DNA of 64,000 nucleotides, taken from Edaphobacter sp. 4G125. Lineage in GTDB: Bacteria; Acidobacteriota; Terriglobia; Terriglobales; Acidobacteriaceae. How positions within the stretch are numbered: the stretch's first letter is position 1; every line of letters starts with the position of its first letter. The notes under the pieces were generated by a model that saw nothing but the letters and a program-made list of their open reading frames with translations, did not search any database and was not told the DNA's origin. The stretch lies in the NCBI RefSeq assembly GCF_014274685.1, contig NZ_CP060393.1:744001-808000 (forward strand), read 5' to 3'. This document shows positions 53,501 through 61,166 of this stretch, piece after piece. The position numbers were made by a program, and so were the translations under genes.

Positions 53501-55206
53501 CAGCTACGATTGGTTCCGTCTCTGGAACCGCCACGATCAACGTGACAAATTCATCGCCAGTTTTAGCTTCTATAGCCATAACACCGAATCCTGCCCAGCT
53601 AATCACAGCAGGAACGCTTCAGCTCAAAGCTATTTGTACCTATACCGACGCTTCGATATCTGACTGTACGAATTCGGTATCCTGGTCCACATCATCACTA
53701 TATTTTCGTTTTGACAACTCGATTCCAGGACTAATTCATGGATATACACCTGGAACAGGAACTGCAAGTGCGTTTGTTGGAAGTGTAGTCGCGAATTCGA
53801 CCGTAAATGTTGTCCAGCTGCCGGCAGCAAGTACGACAACAATCCTTACCAGTTCGGTAAACCCCTCTGCAAATCACCAACTCGTTACCTTTACAGCTAC
53901 CGTTGCAGCGGCGACGAGAATATCGGTTCCAACTGGAACCGTGCAGCTCAAGGCTGACGGAACGAACATAGGTAACCCCGTCCACCTGATCAACGGAGTG
54001 GCGCAATTCAGCTTGAACTCGCTTGAAGTTGGCCGCCACACCATCGTAGCCACCTATACACCGGATTCGGGCAGCTATGCCATGAGCACCGGTTCCATAA
54101 TCCAGCATGTGAATAGTGGGCAGAAGGGCTCGACGACAGTCGCTCTGACGATCTCGCCGAATCCCTCCACCGTTGGACAATCTATCTACATCACGGCGAC
54201 AGTTTCATCAGGTGCGACTGGAACAGTGCAGTTTGTAGAGGGGGCGACCGTGCTGGGTACGAGCACGATCTCAGGTACAACGGCTACGTTCACGACAGCG
54301 TCTTTGCCGGCTGGGACACACCTGGTGAATGCCATTTATGGAGGAGATAATTATTATCGCTCCGCAACTTCAGCTACTGCGACCCAAGTAGTCCGTAGCG
54401 CCTTAGGAAGCTCGGTTCCCGAACTGACGTTAGAACCGTCCAATTCTGTTTACGGTCAACCGGTCACGGTTACGATCTCCGTTCCAAAGACAGGCAGCAC
54501 AATTCCGACCGGCACGGTGGTGATCTACTACAACGGTAAGTCGATCAGAACCGGGAATCTGGGAACAAACGGGGTGGCTTTGGTAACACTTCCCGGAGGC
54601 ACGCTCCCCGTGGGAACGGGAATCATTATGGCCAGTTATAGCGGCGATAGCGCATATGCCCCCTCGAATACCCAATCGAAGTCGATCACAGTGGTATCAG
54701 TTGCCGTTCTAGACTTTACCTTGGCCCTTACTGCAGGACAGAGCCAAACAGTGATTTCCGGTGAAGTGGCTCCGATTGCTGCGCATATTGCCCCTACCAG
54801 CACGACCTATCCTGGACTGGTAACCTTCACAGCGACTGGACTTCCTCCGGGAGCTACAGTCAGCTTTAGTCCCTCCATTCTTGCTCCTGACGGAGGACCG
54901 ACGCCGGTCAACGCAAACGTACAGACAACGGTTGTACTTAGCGGTAGGAGGAGCTCTAGCTATGCTGCATCAATTGCTTTGGGAATCCTATTCCTTCCGC
55001 TGGCGAGAACAAAAGTGTTACTAAGAAATAGGCGCGCGATGAGCAGATATCTCTTGCTGTCAATTAGTTTGCTTATGGGTATTACTGCAACAGTTGGTCT
55101 GACAGGTTGCGGATCGGGTTATGTTCGACATACTTACGACATCACTATTACCGCGACCAGCGGAACTATCCAGCATTCTATTAATGCAACGCTTAATGTG
55201 CAGTAG
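50527..55206 (+). CDS. Giant exported beta-helix / Ig-repeat protein with two-segment C-terminal tail
   Basis: The 1559-residue product starts at an ATG after CAGGAGAGAACG and has a signal peptide (SLLFLLCLNALFCRGQ). Residues to about 915 are beta-rich, and the middle (TIIDIGPSQTFPDLLAVP..., GLHIRNVTSGFSYF, NHGEGYGRSGSYTEHMFYLQ) suggests a right-handed beta-helix like pectate-lyase-type proteins. Then come two BIG2-type Ig repeats (about 922 and 1014, both ITPNP...SISDCT), three Big_3_5-type repeats (about 1101, 1201 and 1294), and a C-terminal region with two membrane segments flanking RTKVLLRNRR, an LTGCGSG word and a short ITATSGTIQHSINATLNVQ strand pair. It is probably surface-attached. 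The ligand or substrate is unknown. Confidence 0.7.
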   Translation: MKYSLLFLLCLNALFCRGQTVVVQTQNGTANVNNSGYSAYGYPWSALAGSDREQYVSVFAEVDNITAWSGDGSSVTFTTNNHLSANDVVSINYGTSPGWPFNWKIYQVVSATPTSFTISDGTVGSGSESTATVSKRSGAGFSSLGTWEIINTIGSSETYKLYTQDGTQATGFSPHPIISGAPQFINFVVGSIPGSCFTTGSIATGDFAIHSTIEFDIKFTSADDSTKTGSYHYVVCANGGGTGYSGVAHVSPGYRQVFKNRYIPLAGQVFGNTNQMIDWTIVSAPAGGDAQLLYSNFPQPVFYSGTIAGQYAIRGCPHVDHSPGACDELAVWVSPNNSPSGNVDRVEQVPCDVDTTMQPATIIDIGPSQTFPDLLAVPQNYAAPLLVRVHNEGGDGNPTVYHNQLQVNIPSSGSWDDRHPAVLLCGVPNPRTGELPIIDGENATTNSWTSPWVVAPYGLISFVGVNAGPQVNDGRVKPFHHVTVSGLHIRNVTSGFSYFDQSGASGTWGGSMGFRPFGVQYWSVIGTHAENVATPYFDDCNTQVSGWSACTLDTFYEGNHGEGYGRSGSYTEHMFYLQAFRDTSMLNLQDGGVQGDQGTTCFSDRGTRSFHMYSRCVPTGNYSTASVMGGHSEIQDAYNYVLPDEFWGYQGSSSCATTYSIAPGCAGAFGGEDWFAALTEEHNNSDFVIGNYYVNASGGTKYLGIATTHNTTGIDNSSQGFYAYNTLLYSPLALQNDGGFLWEDTRLGPADRFTDAYLPATWPRAQIQNNIIPWKDNTNCAYRCSVLSTSGHSQLTFQTNLIAPGQITVAPNIQPTGWLAGGIFHNGVNTSWSYFDPGNIVPINHFLAGFTSSNFIPYNFFPVDTNTGRTVSGSNAIGAALPLSGQLSYYPPRFNPVTSNLDPFVLRTDLTTIGATDPGNVPALTSIAVTPNPASITRSGTIQLTATCKFADSSISDCTHSASWSTASSAFHLDATSPGLVYGDNVGSGAITATIGSVSGTATINVTNSSPVLASIAITPNPAQLITAGTLQLKAICTYTDASISDCTNSVSWSTSSLYFRFDNSIPGLIHGYTPGTGTASAFVGSVVANSTVNVVQLPAASTTTILTSSVNPSANHQLVTFTATVAAATRISVPTGTVQLKADGTNIGNPVHLINGVAQFSLNSLEVGRHTIVATYTPDSGSYAMSTGSIIQHVNSGQKGSTTVALTISPNPSTVGQSIYITATVSSGATGTVQFVEGATVLGTSTISGTTATFTTASLPAGTHLVNAIYGGDNYYRSATSATATQVVRSALGSSVPELTLEPSNSVYGQPVTVTISVPKTGSTIPTGTVVIYYNGKSIRTGNLGTNGVALVTLPGGTLPVGTGIIMASYSGDSAYAPSNTQSKSITVVSVAVLDFTLALTAGQSQTVISGEVAPIAAHIAPTSTTYPGLVTFTATGLPPGATVSFSPSILAPDGGPTPVNANVQTTVVLSGRRSSSYAASIALGILFLPLARTKVLLRNRRAMSRYLLLSISLLMGITATVGLTGCGSGYVRHTYDITITATSGTIQHSINATLNVQ

Positions 55207-55246
55207 AAAAGATAAGTAGATGATGGTACATCTCGTATTCCAAAGG

Positions 55247-55264
55247 GCTAACCCTTAGGTTAGC
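55247..55264 (+). terminator. Weak hairpin after the Ig-repeat gene
   Basis: GCTAACC at 55247-55253 pairs with GGTTAGC at 55258-55264 around CTTA, 41 bp after the stop. No T-run follows, so this is only a candidate. The rest of the convergent gap to 55435 holds no gene. Confidence 0.35.
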
Positions 55265-55435
55265 TGACAGGCATAGTATATGTCTGCACAGATCTGAGGC
55301 GCTTAGTGAAGACAAGCTACTACCACATAAATCATAGCCTTCCTATGCAGGCGTGATCGGGTTCTAGCATTCAGTAGCCGATCTCTACGACTACCTAAAG
55401 GCTAATGGATTTCTGTCTGATCTCTCAATGGAGAA

Positions 55436-56743
55436 TTAGATCTTTGGCTCCCACCCTTTTTGGTATTCGCGACCCCACATCTGCATGGCGTCGCGGTCGT
55501 TCTTGATGTGGCCATTGGTCGTATCAACCTCCAACTCACGGTTGACGAAGTAGGAGATATTCGCCAATTGTAAGGATGTAATCGACACATTAATGTCTGA
55601 TATATCCGAGTTTGGCTTGTCATTAGATTTGATCGCGGCAATAAAGTTAGCGAAATGAGCATTGGTCATCTCATCCTGGCCGAGTAGGTCATTGCTTGCA
55701 AAGACCTTGCCAACGCGATATTCGTCAGTCTTCTTGCCTTTCCAGTCATAGACTTCGTATCCATCGTGGGCAAGAATAACGGATCCTTTTGTGCCCTGAA
55801 TCATGGCGCCGCGATCACGACCGTAGTACTGCATGCCTTGATCACTTTTGCCTTCCCAACTAATCATCTTGTCTGGATATTTCAAGGTGAGGATCAGGGT
55901 GTCGTAGAACTCCCAATCGTCGTTGAATTGATAACGACCACCCTGAGCCACTACTCGCTCCGGGAATCCAACTCCAAGCGCCCATCGACAAACGTCGGTC
56001 TCATGTGTGCCATTATTTAGTGCTTCGCCTGTGCCATATCTCCGCAACCAATGCCAATTGTATGGATGGATATTATCCTTATACGCTGACCGCGGAGCTG
56101 GCCCCTGCCAGAGCTCCCAGTCCAACTCGGCGGGAACGGGAACGACTTTCCCGATTCCCATCGTTGGACGATTGTTGGCATACCAGGCTTTGGCAAAATA
56201 AGCCTGACCGATGAAGCCATCATGGATCTTCTGCACCATCATTCGCTCGTGTTCGCACGACCGATGTTGATTCCCTACCTGTACGACCTTGCCATACTTC
56301 TTTTGTGCTCCGACCAGCAGTTCTCCCTCACGAGGATTGTGGCTGGAGGGTTTTTCGACATAAATATGTTTACCGGCATGAAGGCCAAGAATCGCCATTG
56401 GAGCATGCCAATGATCGGGGGTCGCAATCGTAATGGCGTCGACGTCCCTGGAGTTAAGTATGTTGCGGAAGTCACCGGTAGTGGCAGGGGAGTATCCCAG
56501 GACATTCTCTGCCTTTGACGCGAACTTTCCTAAATTACGAGAGTCAACGTCGCATAAGTGCGTGACCTTTGCAGATGCGGCGTTGGCCTTTAGGCTGGCC
56601 AGATGAGCAGTTGCACGGGAGTTTGTGCCGATGATGGCGACATTGATCCGGTTGTTGGCTCCGAGGATCTGTCCGTAGCTCTTTGCGGTCCATGCAGCGG
56701 CCGACATGGTTATGCCGTCGATAAATTGTCGTCTCGAAATCAT
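55436..56743 (-). CDS. Tat-exported Gfo/Idh/MocA family oxidoreductase
   Basis: The 435-residue product has a Tat leader (SRRQFIDGITMSAAAWTAKSYG), then the NAD(P)-binding Rossmann domain (INVAIIGTNSRATAHLASL, THLCDVDSRN, AITIATPDHWHAPMAILGLHAGKHIYVEKPSSHN with the family EKP lysine) and the C-terminal beta-sheet domain. Gfo/Idh enzymes oxidise or reduce sugar hydroxyls, or hydrolyse glycosides by transient oxidation at C3 with a tightly bound cofactor. Export by Tat would let it carry its NAD(P) along, as in glucose-fructose oxidoreductase. A LacI-type operator and a 5' leader hairpin lie upstream. Confidence 0.9.
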   Translation of the reverse strand: MISRRQFIDGITMSAAAWTAKSYGQILGANNRINVAIIGTNSRATAHLASLKANAASAKVTHLCDVDSRNLGKFASKAENVLGYSPATTGDFRNILNSRDVDAITIATPDHWHAPMAILGLHAGKHIYVEKPSSHNPREGELLVGAQKKYGKVVQVGNQHRSCEHERMMVQKIHDGFIGQAYFAKAWYANNRPTMGIGKVVPVPAELDWELWQGPAPRSAYKDNIHPYNWHWLRRYGTGEALNNGTHETDVCRWALGVGFPERVVAQGGRYQFNDDWEFYDTLILTLKYPDKMISWEGKSDQGMQYYGRDRGAMIQGTKGSVILAHDGYEVYDWKGKKTDEYRVGKVFASNDLLGQDEMTNAHFANFIAAIKSNDKPNSDISDINVSITSLQLANISYFVNRELEVDTTNGHIKNDRDAMQMWGREYQKGWEPKI

Positions 56744-56767
56744 CTACATCCTCCAGCGCAGGCCCCG

Positions 56768-56813
56768 ACACACATCTCTCCAGATAAAGAATAAGGAGAG
56801 GGTAGATGTGTGT
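56768..56813 (-). repeat. Leader-mRNA hairpin of the Gfo/Idh gene
   Basis: ACACACATCT at 56768-56777 is the exact reverse complement of AGATGTGTGT at 56804-56813, and the inner CTCC/GGAG words (56778-56781 and 56795-56798) extend the stem with a bulge. It lies between the operator and the GGAGG ribosome-binding site, 24 bp before the start codon, so it would form in the transcript leader. Confidence 0.55.
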
Positions 56814-56833
56814 GTTGGCTCGAACGCTATCAT

Positions 56834-56847
56834 GCAATCGATTGCAA
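56834..56847. promoter_or_regulatory. LacI-type operator TGCAATCGATTGCA (site 1)
   Basis: A perfect 14-bp palindrome with the central CG typical of LacI-family operators, between the lacI stop (56905) and the Gfo/Idh start (56743). The identical sequence occurs at 59084-59097 and 62722-62735. It probably controls an internal promoter for the Gfo/Idh gene. Confidence 0.82.
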
Positions 56848-56904
56848 AATCAATCGAATTTTACCCATTTGCATAGCCATCAGGCCCCCTATTGATATGG
56901 TTCC

Positions 56905-57954
56905 TTAGGATTGGACGCGGTGTCGGCCAGATTTGTGCGCTTGCGCTTTGTGGGTGCCAGAAGCAGGGCCTGTTGTTCCACGGATCACAAGCCATGTATC
57001 GAGAACGCACCGAACGTCTCCAAGCTTTCTTGTCTGGAACACACCTAGCAATAGGTCTGCGGCCATGCGTCCGGCCTCGTCGCATCGGGCAGAGACACTT
57101 GTAAGGGCAGGATAGGTTGATGCGCCAAGAACGTCGTCACATCCAATCACGGAGAAGTCCTGCGGGACAGTAACTCCTCTTTCGGCTAGACCAGCGAGTA
57201 CGCCATGAGCGACGAAATCGTCGAATGTGATGGCAGCCGTGACATTGAGCTTCAGAATTGAGTCAGTAATCTCTTTGCCTGCCTCAAAGCTCGGATGTCT
57301 CGCATGAACGGAGCGAATACGTATCTTGTGTCTTGCAGATGCCTGATCTACCGCCAGGTGGCGCTGTTGATCGGACCAGGATGCTGCAGGCCCGCTGACA
57401 TACACCAGTCCCTTATGTCCGAGACTTGCGAGGTGAGCCACCGCAGCATCAATCCCTACTACAGGATCGATAAGTACACGCGGCAGGCCTGCCGTATCGC
57501 GATTAATCAATACCACCGGTTGGCGCTGTGCTAATTCCAGGATCCGTTTATTCTGCAGACGTGACGAGGCAAGGATGAACCCTTCCACTTGCATCACTAG
57601 CTTGTTGACGAGCCTTAACTCTCGAGCGGGGTCTTCGTAAGAGTCGCCGAGAAAGACACTGAAGCCCGCCGCGTCTGCTGTGGCCTGAGCGGCACGAAGC
57701 AGCGGGGGGAAAAAAGGGTTTGCAATATCAGGAACAATGATGGCAATGTTGCCCTGTCGGCCTGTACTGAGTGCGCGCGCCATAGGATTAGGCAGGTAGC
57801 CCAGTTGGGTTGCAACGCTGCGAACTTGGGCCACTGTATCTTCCCGAAGCATCTCTGGGCGGCTGAAAGCCCGGGAGACGGTTGACGTGGAGACTCCAGC
57901 CACCTTAGCAACATCGCTAATAGTAGGGGCGGGAAGCGGCTTTGTCGATGGCAT
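56905..57954 (-). CDS. LacI family transcriptional regulator
   Basis: The 349-residue product has the LacI-type helix-turn-helix (TISDVAKVAGVSTSTVSRAF) and hinge (LGYLPNPMARALSTGRQG), then the periplasmic-binding-protein-like sugar domain (IAIIVPDIANPFFPPLLRAAQ, GLVYVSGPAAS, ITFDDFVAHGVLAGL, VIGCDDVLGASTYPALTSV). It is most likely the regulator that binds the three TGCAATCGATTGCA sites around it. It lies 67 bp downstream of the isomerase-like gene at 58022-59023 on the same strand, so the 28-bp palindrome could also give autoregulation. The inducer is unknown, presumably a sugar. Confidence 0.93.
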   Translation of the reverse strand: MPSTKPLPAPTISDVAKVAGVSTSTVSRAFSRPEMLREDTVAQVRSVATQLGYLPNPMARALSTGRQGNIAIIVPDIANPFFPPLLRAAQATADAAGFSVFLGDSYEDPARELRLVNKLVMQVEGFILASSRLQNKRILELAQRQPVVLINRDTAGLPRVLIDPVVGIDAAVAHLASLGHKGLVYVSGPAASWSDQQRHLAVDQASARHKIRIRSVHARHPSFEAGKEITDSILKLNVTAAITFDDFVAHGVLAGLAERGVTVPQDFSVIGCDDVLGASTYPALTSVSARCDEAGRMAADLLLGVFQTRKLGDVRCVLDTWLVIRGTTGPASGTHKAQAHKSGRHRVQS

Positions 57955-58021
57955 AGCTGTAAGTGTACGGCGACCTTATCGAAATGCAAAAAATCGTAAA
58001 AATGTCTCGATGCGCTGCGAT

Positions 58022-59023
58022 TTATCTTTCGGCGGCCGGTATGGCCTTTCGCTTCTTTTGAAGTTCCAGTTCGCGGGCAGTGGGGGGATTGCGTTTTGGA
58101 TCCCGAAATGTGTTGTCAATTAGGTCCTGCAGATAAAGTTTGGACAGTTTGATATCGGCGATCTGCTGCGGGCCTGAAATCTCTCGTTCAATTGTGATGG
58201 TGCGTGTGTAGTTCACATCCCGCAGCCTTCTGAAGAGGGTCGGAAAATCGACCTTTCCGGTGCCGATGGGAACTTCTTCGCCGAGATCGCGCGGATTCTT
58301 CGGGAAAAGCCCATCCTTCATGTGCGTGCCACGTACCAGGTGTCCGAATACATCCATAGCGTCGACAGGGTTGCCCTTACCGTAGAGGATCAGATTGGCC
58401 GTGTCGAGATTGACGAAGACGTTGCCAGTGCCAACGTCCTGGATCATGCGTAGCATCGTAATCGGCGTCTCTTCTCCGGTTTCGCACAGGAGCATAATCC
58501 CTTGTTCCTTGCAGTGCTGTGCAACTTCCTTAATTGCGGTGATTGCACTTTCATAAAGGGAGTCGTTTGGGTCTTCCGGAATGAAACCCAGATGCGTGTG
58601 AATTGATGGAATGCCGCAAGTCTTAGCGAAATCTGCTGCAAACTTCAGAGCATCAATTCGCTCCCTGCGATATTTTGAGGGAACAATGCCGATTGTCTGC
58701 GGTCCTTGGTAGAAGTCAAAGATCCTTGGCCCGGGCTTGTGCTCGCTGAGTGCTGACACCTGTACATCGTATTTTTTTGTGGCAGCCAGAAGCGGAGCGG
58801 TTTGGCTCATGGAGAGCTCATCAAAGTAAATCTGACAAGTAGGAATCCCCAGATCGTACACATGCCTGATGGTGTCCTCAGCTGTTCCGCCTTTAGTTAC
58901 TTTTACGACAAGTCCAAGACGCGGAATACTTGTGTTCTGAGGCTGGACTGGTTCGGCTTTCATCTGAAAGGTAGTACTTGCAAGGCTCGTCGTGGCGAGT
59001 TGAATAAAGCTACGGCGGTTCAT
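58022..59023 (-). CDS. Exported sugar isomerase/epimerase-like TIM barrel (A)
   Basis: The 333-residue product has an RR-type leader (NRRSFIQLATTSLASTTFQ) and the AP_endonuc_2/xylose-isomerase-like barrel: IPRLGLVVKVTKGGTAEDTIRHVYDLGIPTCQIYFDEL, IPSIHTHLGFIPEDPN, GIMLLCETGEETPITMLRMIQDVG, VFVNLDTANLILYGKG, VRGTHMKDGLFP, ITIEREISG. Metal-ligand candidates are Glu in LLCETG, Asp in NLDTAN, His in GTHMKDG and Glu in IEREI. The exported location argues against a phosphorylated substrate. It is divergent from the second isomerase-like gene across a 28-bp palindrome and is followed by lacI. Confidence 0.85.
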   Translation of the reverse strand: MNRRSFIQLATTSLASTTFQMKAEPVQPQNTSIPRLGLVVKVTKGGTAEDTIRHVYDLGIPTCQIYFDELSMSQTAPLLAATKKYDVQVSALSEHKPGPRIFDFYQGPQTIGIVPSKYRRERIDALKFAADFAKTCGIPSIHTHLGFIPEDPNDSLYESAITAIKEVAQHCKEQGIMLLCETGEETPITMLRMIQDVGTGNVFVNLDTANLILYGKGNPVDAMDVFGHLVRGTHMKDGLFPKNPRDLGEEVPIGTGKVDFPTLFRRLRDVNYTRTITIEREISGPQQIADIKLSKLYLQDLIDNTFRDPKRNPPTARELELQKKRKAIPAAER

Positions 59024-59076
59024 CGGCTACTCTCCTTGAGGTCTTAGCGAAATCTAGAGTTGCGATTAGGTGGTAG

Positions 59077-59104
59077 CATATCATGCAATCGATTGCATGA
59101 TATG
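59077..59104. promoter_or_regulatory. LacI-type operator inside perfect 28-bp palindrome (site 2)
   Basis: The left half CATATCATGCAATC (59077-59090) is followed by its exact reverse complement at 59091-59104. The core TGCAATCGATTGCA (59084-59097) equals the other two sites. It lies 53 bp upstream of one divergent isomerase-like gene and 92 bp upstream of the other, so one site can control both directions. Confidence 0.88.
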
Positions 59105-59196
59105 ACAAAACTTGCTACTGTTTTAGAGGTTTTTATTCGGTGTTACCTAGCTCAACCTATATCACTGCATGCTCATCTCAAGCCCGGAGGAGTCTC

Positions 59197-60111
59197 ATGG
59201 AAAATCATCTTGCCCGTCGCCAGTTTCTAAAGACAGTCAGCGCTTCCTTGTTTGCTGGTGGGTTGATGCAGCCAGTTACTACGCAAGCGCAGAGCACTTC
59301 TGATGCTGGCGAAACAGCCAAGACCGCACGGTTGTTCTCAGGTTGTTGCGCTTATACCTATCGCCATGCGTTTGCTAATGGCTCGCTGACGCTTGAAAGC
59401 TTTATTCAAAAGGCTGTTGATCTGCACCTCAATGGCGTAGATATGACGGTTTATTACATGAAGAGCACTGATCCTGGCTACATCGAGAATCTACGCTATC
59501 TGGGCTATAAAAATGGTGTTCCATTTTCCGGAGCAGCATGCGGTGCAAGCCTGGTTCAGGCCGATGCCGCAAAGCGTGCCGAAGCGCTCGCTGATGTGAA
59601 GAAATGGATTGATGTCACGGAGCGTCTTGGTGCCTCACACCTGCGAGTGTTTGCAGGTAAGCTGCCATCAAGCGCATCCATGAAAGATGCCATCACATGG
59701 GTTGTCGATGGGATGAAGGCCGCCAGCGATTATTCCGGTAAAAAGGGAATTGTGCTTGGTTTGGAAGATCACGATGGTGTGTCGCAAACTGCGGACGTAT
59801 GTTTAGAGATTATGCATCGCGTTAACTCAAAATACGTTGGCATCAATATCGATATCTCACACTTTGTTCCGACAAAGGAGCAAGATTCATACGCTCAAAT
59901 TGCTGCATGCATTCCCTATGCAACCCACACGCATATTCGAAATACATTCGATGATGGGTCGCCAATCGACATGGACCGAGTTTGGAAGATGTTTGCTGAT
60001 GCTGGGTACAAGGGCTATATGTCGTATGAAGGGGAAGAGAAGAGCTTGACTGGGATCCCTACGCAGATTGCCGAGATCCAGCGGCTATGTAAGAAATACT
60101 CTACTGTTTAA
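59197..60111 (+). CDS. Tat-exported sugar isomerase/epimerase-like TIM barrel (B)
   Basis: The 304-residue product starts at the ATG at 59197, preceded by GGAGGAG. The longer frame from 59140 lacks a leader. It has a Tat leader (ARRQFLKTVSASLFAGGLMQ) and an AP_endonuc_2 barrel: FSGCCAYTYRHAFANGSLTLESFIQKAVDLHLNGVDMTVYYM, ASHLRVFAGKLP, GIVLGLEDHDGVSQTADVCLEIM, VGINIDISHFVP, THTHIRNTFDDGSPID, GYMSYEGE. Metal-ligand candidates are Glu in GLEDHDG, Asp in NIDISH, His in THIRN and Glu in SYEGE. It shares only the fold with the divergent partner, so the two may catalyse successive steps. Confidence 0.87.
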   Translation: MENHLARRQFLKTVSASLFAGGLMQPVTTQAQSTSDAGETAKTARLFSGCCAYTYRHAFANGSLTLESFIQKAVDLHLNGVDMTVYYMKSTDPGYIENLRYLGYKNGVPFSGAACGASLVQADAAKRAEALADVKKWIDVTERLGASHLRVFAGKLPSSASMKDAITWVVDGMKAASDYSGKKGIVLGLEDHDGVSQTADVCLEIMHRVNSKYVGINIDISHFVPTKEQDSYAQIAACIPYATHTHIRNTFDDGSPIDMDRVWKMFADAGYKGYMSYEGEEKSLTGIPTQIAEIQRLCKKYSTV

Positions 60112-60383
60112 TTGGATTGGCTTGATACAAACAGGCCCCTGGAGAACAGCCTCGTCTGTTCAACGAAAACGAGTAAGATCTGCGCGTCGCCAGTTCAGGC
60201 GTTCTGCGTCCGTAGCCATTGCGAGTAATTCGACCAGCGATAGTCCATCACTCATCTGATTGATCGTGATGCAGAGAAAGGGTGACGAGGTCATGACTTG
60301 CCTCATGCCAGCGTTCGAACTCAGCCCGTGACGGTTGGCGAACAAATTCGGATCTTTAGTGCCAAAGATGTTTTCTCGGTGAT
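60112..60383. other. 272-bp convergent gap with an unassigned minus-strand frame
   Basis: A minus-strand frame ending at about 60160 encodes a plausible-looking tail (SLVELLAMATDAERLNWRRADLTRFR) but starts only inside the nagB-like gene in another frame. It could be the relic of a gene fragment. I see no hairpin terminator and no complete gene. Confidence 0.3.
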
Positions 60384-61145
60384 CTACCGGTTGAGCCGTG
60401 CGCTTGATTCGCGATCGAGATATATCGTGCAATGCGGATGAGTGCGCAACGCGGTGGCCGGCCATTCGCCACTGATTGGATATTCAACCATAGCCTTTAC
60501 AGCCGCGCTTTTATTGGCTCCTGGAACGCAACAGAAGAGCCGTTGTCCGCTAAGCAGAGTGGGCACTGTCAATGAAATTGCTTTACGCGGTACGTCAGAG
60601 ATTGTCGCAAAACAATCATCATCGACTTGCTGCTGTCTGCAGATCTCGTCTAACTCCACTTCCTTTACCGCAAGCGGATCTTCAAGGTTCGCAGGGGGAT
60701 CGTTAAACGCTAGATGTCCATTCGCGCCTATGCCGAGCAGTACAAAATCGATGGGTGCCTCGGCAAGCTTGCTGGCATATTGCCGGCTGGCTGCCGCAGG
60801 ATCATCTCCTGGTTCAATCAGATGGTAGGCTGCGAAAGGAACCCGATCGAATATGACCTTGCGCAGCCAATTGCCGAATCGCTGGGGAGCATCGGAGGGC
60901 AGACCGACGTACTCGTCCATGTGGAAGGCCGTGATACGACTCCAGTCGATATAGGGTTTGGCGATCAAGGCAGACAGCATCTCACTCTGGCTGGGCGCTG
61001 CGGCCAGAACGATGCGCAGGTGTGACTTCTGTTGAAGGCCTTTGCGGAGTGCGTCCGCGATATCCGAGGCGGCTAGTCTTCCCATCTCCACGCGCGTGTC
61101 TGCGATACGAATATCCATTGAGGTTCTTAGTGTCGTCGTATTCAT
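60384..61145 (-). CDS. NagB-like glucosamine-6-phosphate deaminase
   Basis: The 253-residue cytosolic product has the sugar-phosphate isomerase/deaminase fold: LRIVLAAAPSQSEMLSALI, ITAFHMDEYVGLPSDAPQRFGNWL with the catalytic acidic residue in the DEY motif, FVLLGIGANGHLAFNDPP, and CVPGANKSAAVKAMV. NagB turns glucosamine-6-phosphate into fructose-6-phosphate and ammonia. The annotated ATG is 21 bp after the stop of the symporter gene, so the pair forms one operon behind LacI-type site 3. No NagA or amino-sugar kinase is seen in the window, and another phospho-ketose/aldose substrate cannot be excluded. Confidence 0.85.
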   Translation of the reverse strand: MNTTTLRTSMDIRIADTRVEMGRLAASDIADALRKGLQQKSHLRIVLAAAPSQSEMLSALIAKPYIDWSRITAFHMDEYVGLPSDAPQRFGNWLRKVIFDRVPFAAYHLIEPGDDPAAASRQYASKLAEAPIDFVLLGIGANGHLAFNDPPANLEDPLAVKEVELDEICRQQQVDDDCFATISDVPRKAISLTVPTLLSGQRLFCCVPGANKSAAVKAMVEYPISGEWPATALRTHPHCTIYLDRESSARLNR

Positions 61146-61166
61146 GAGAATAGATTGCCAGAGAGG

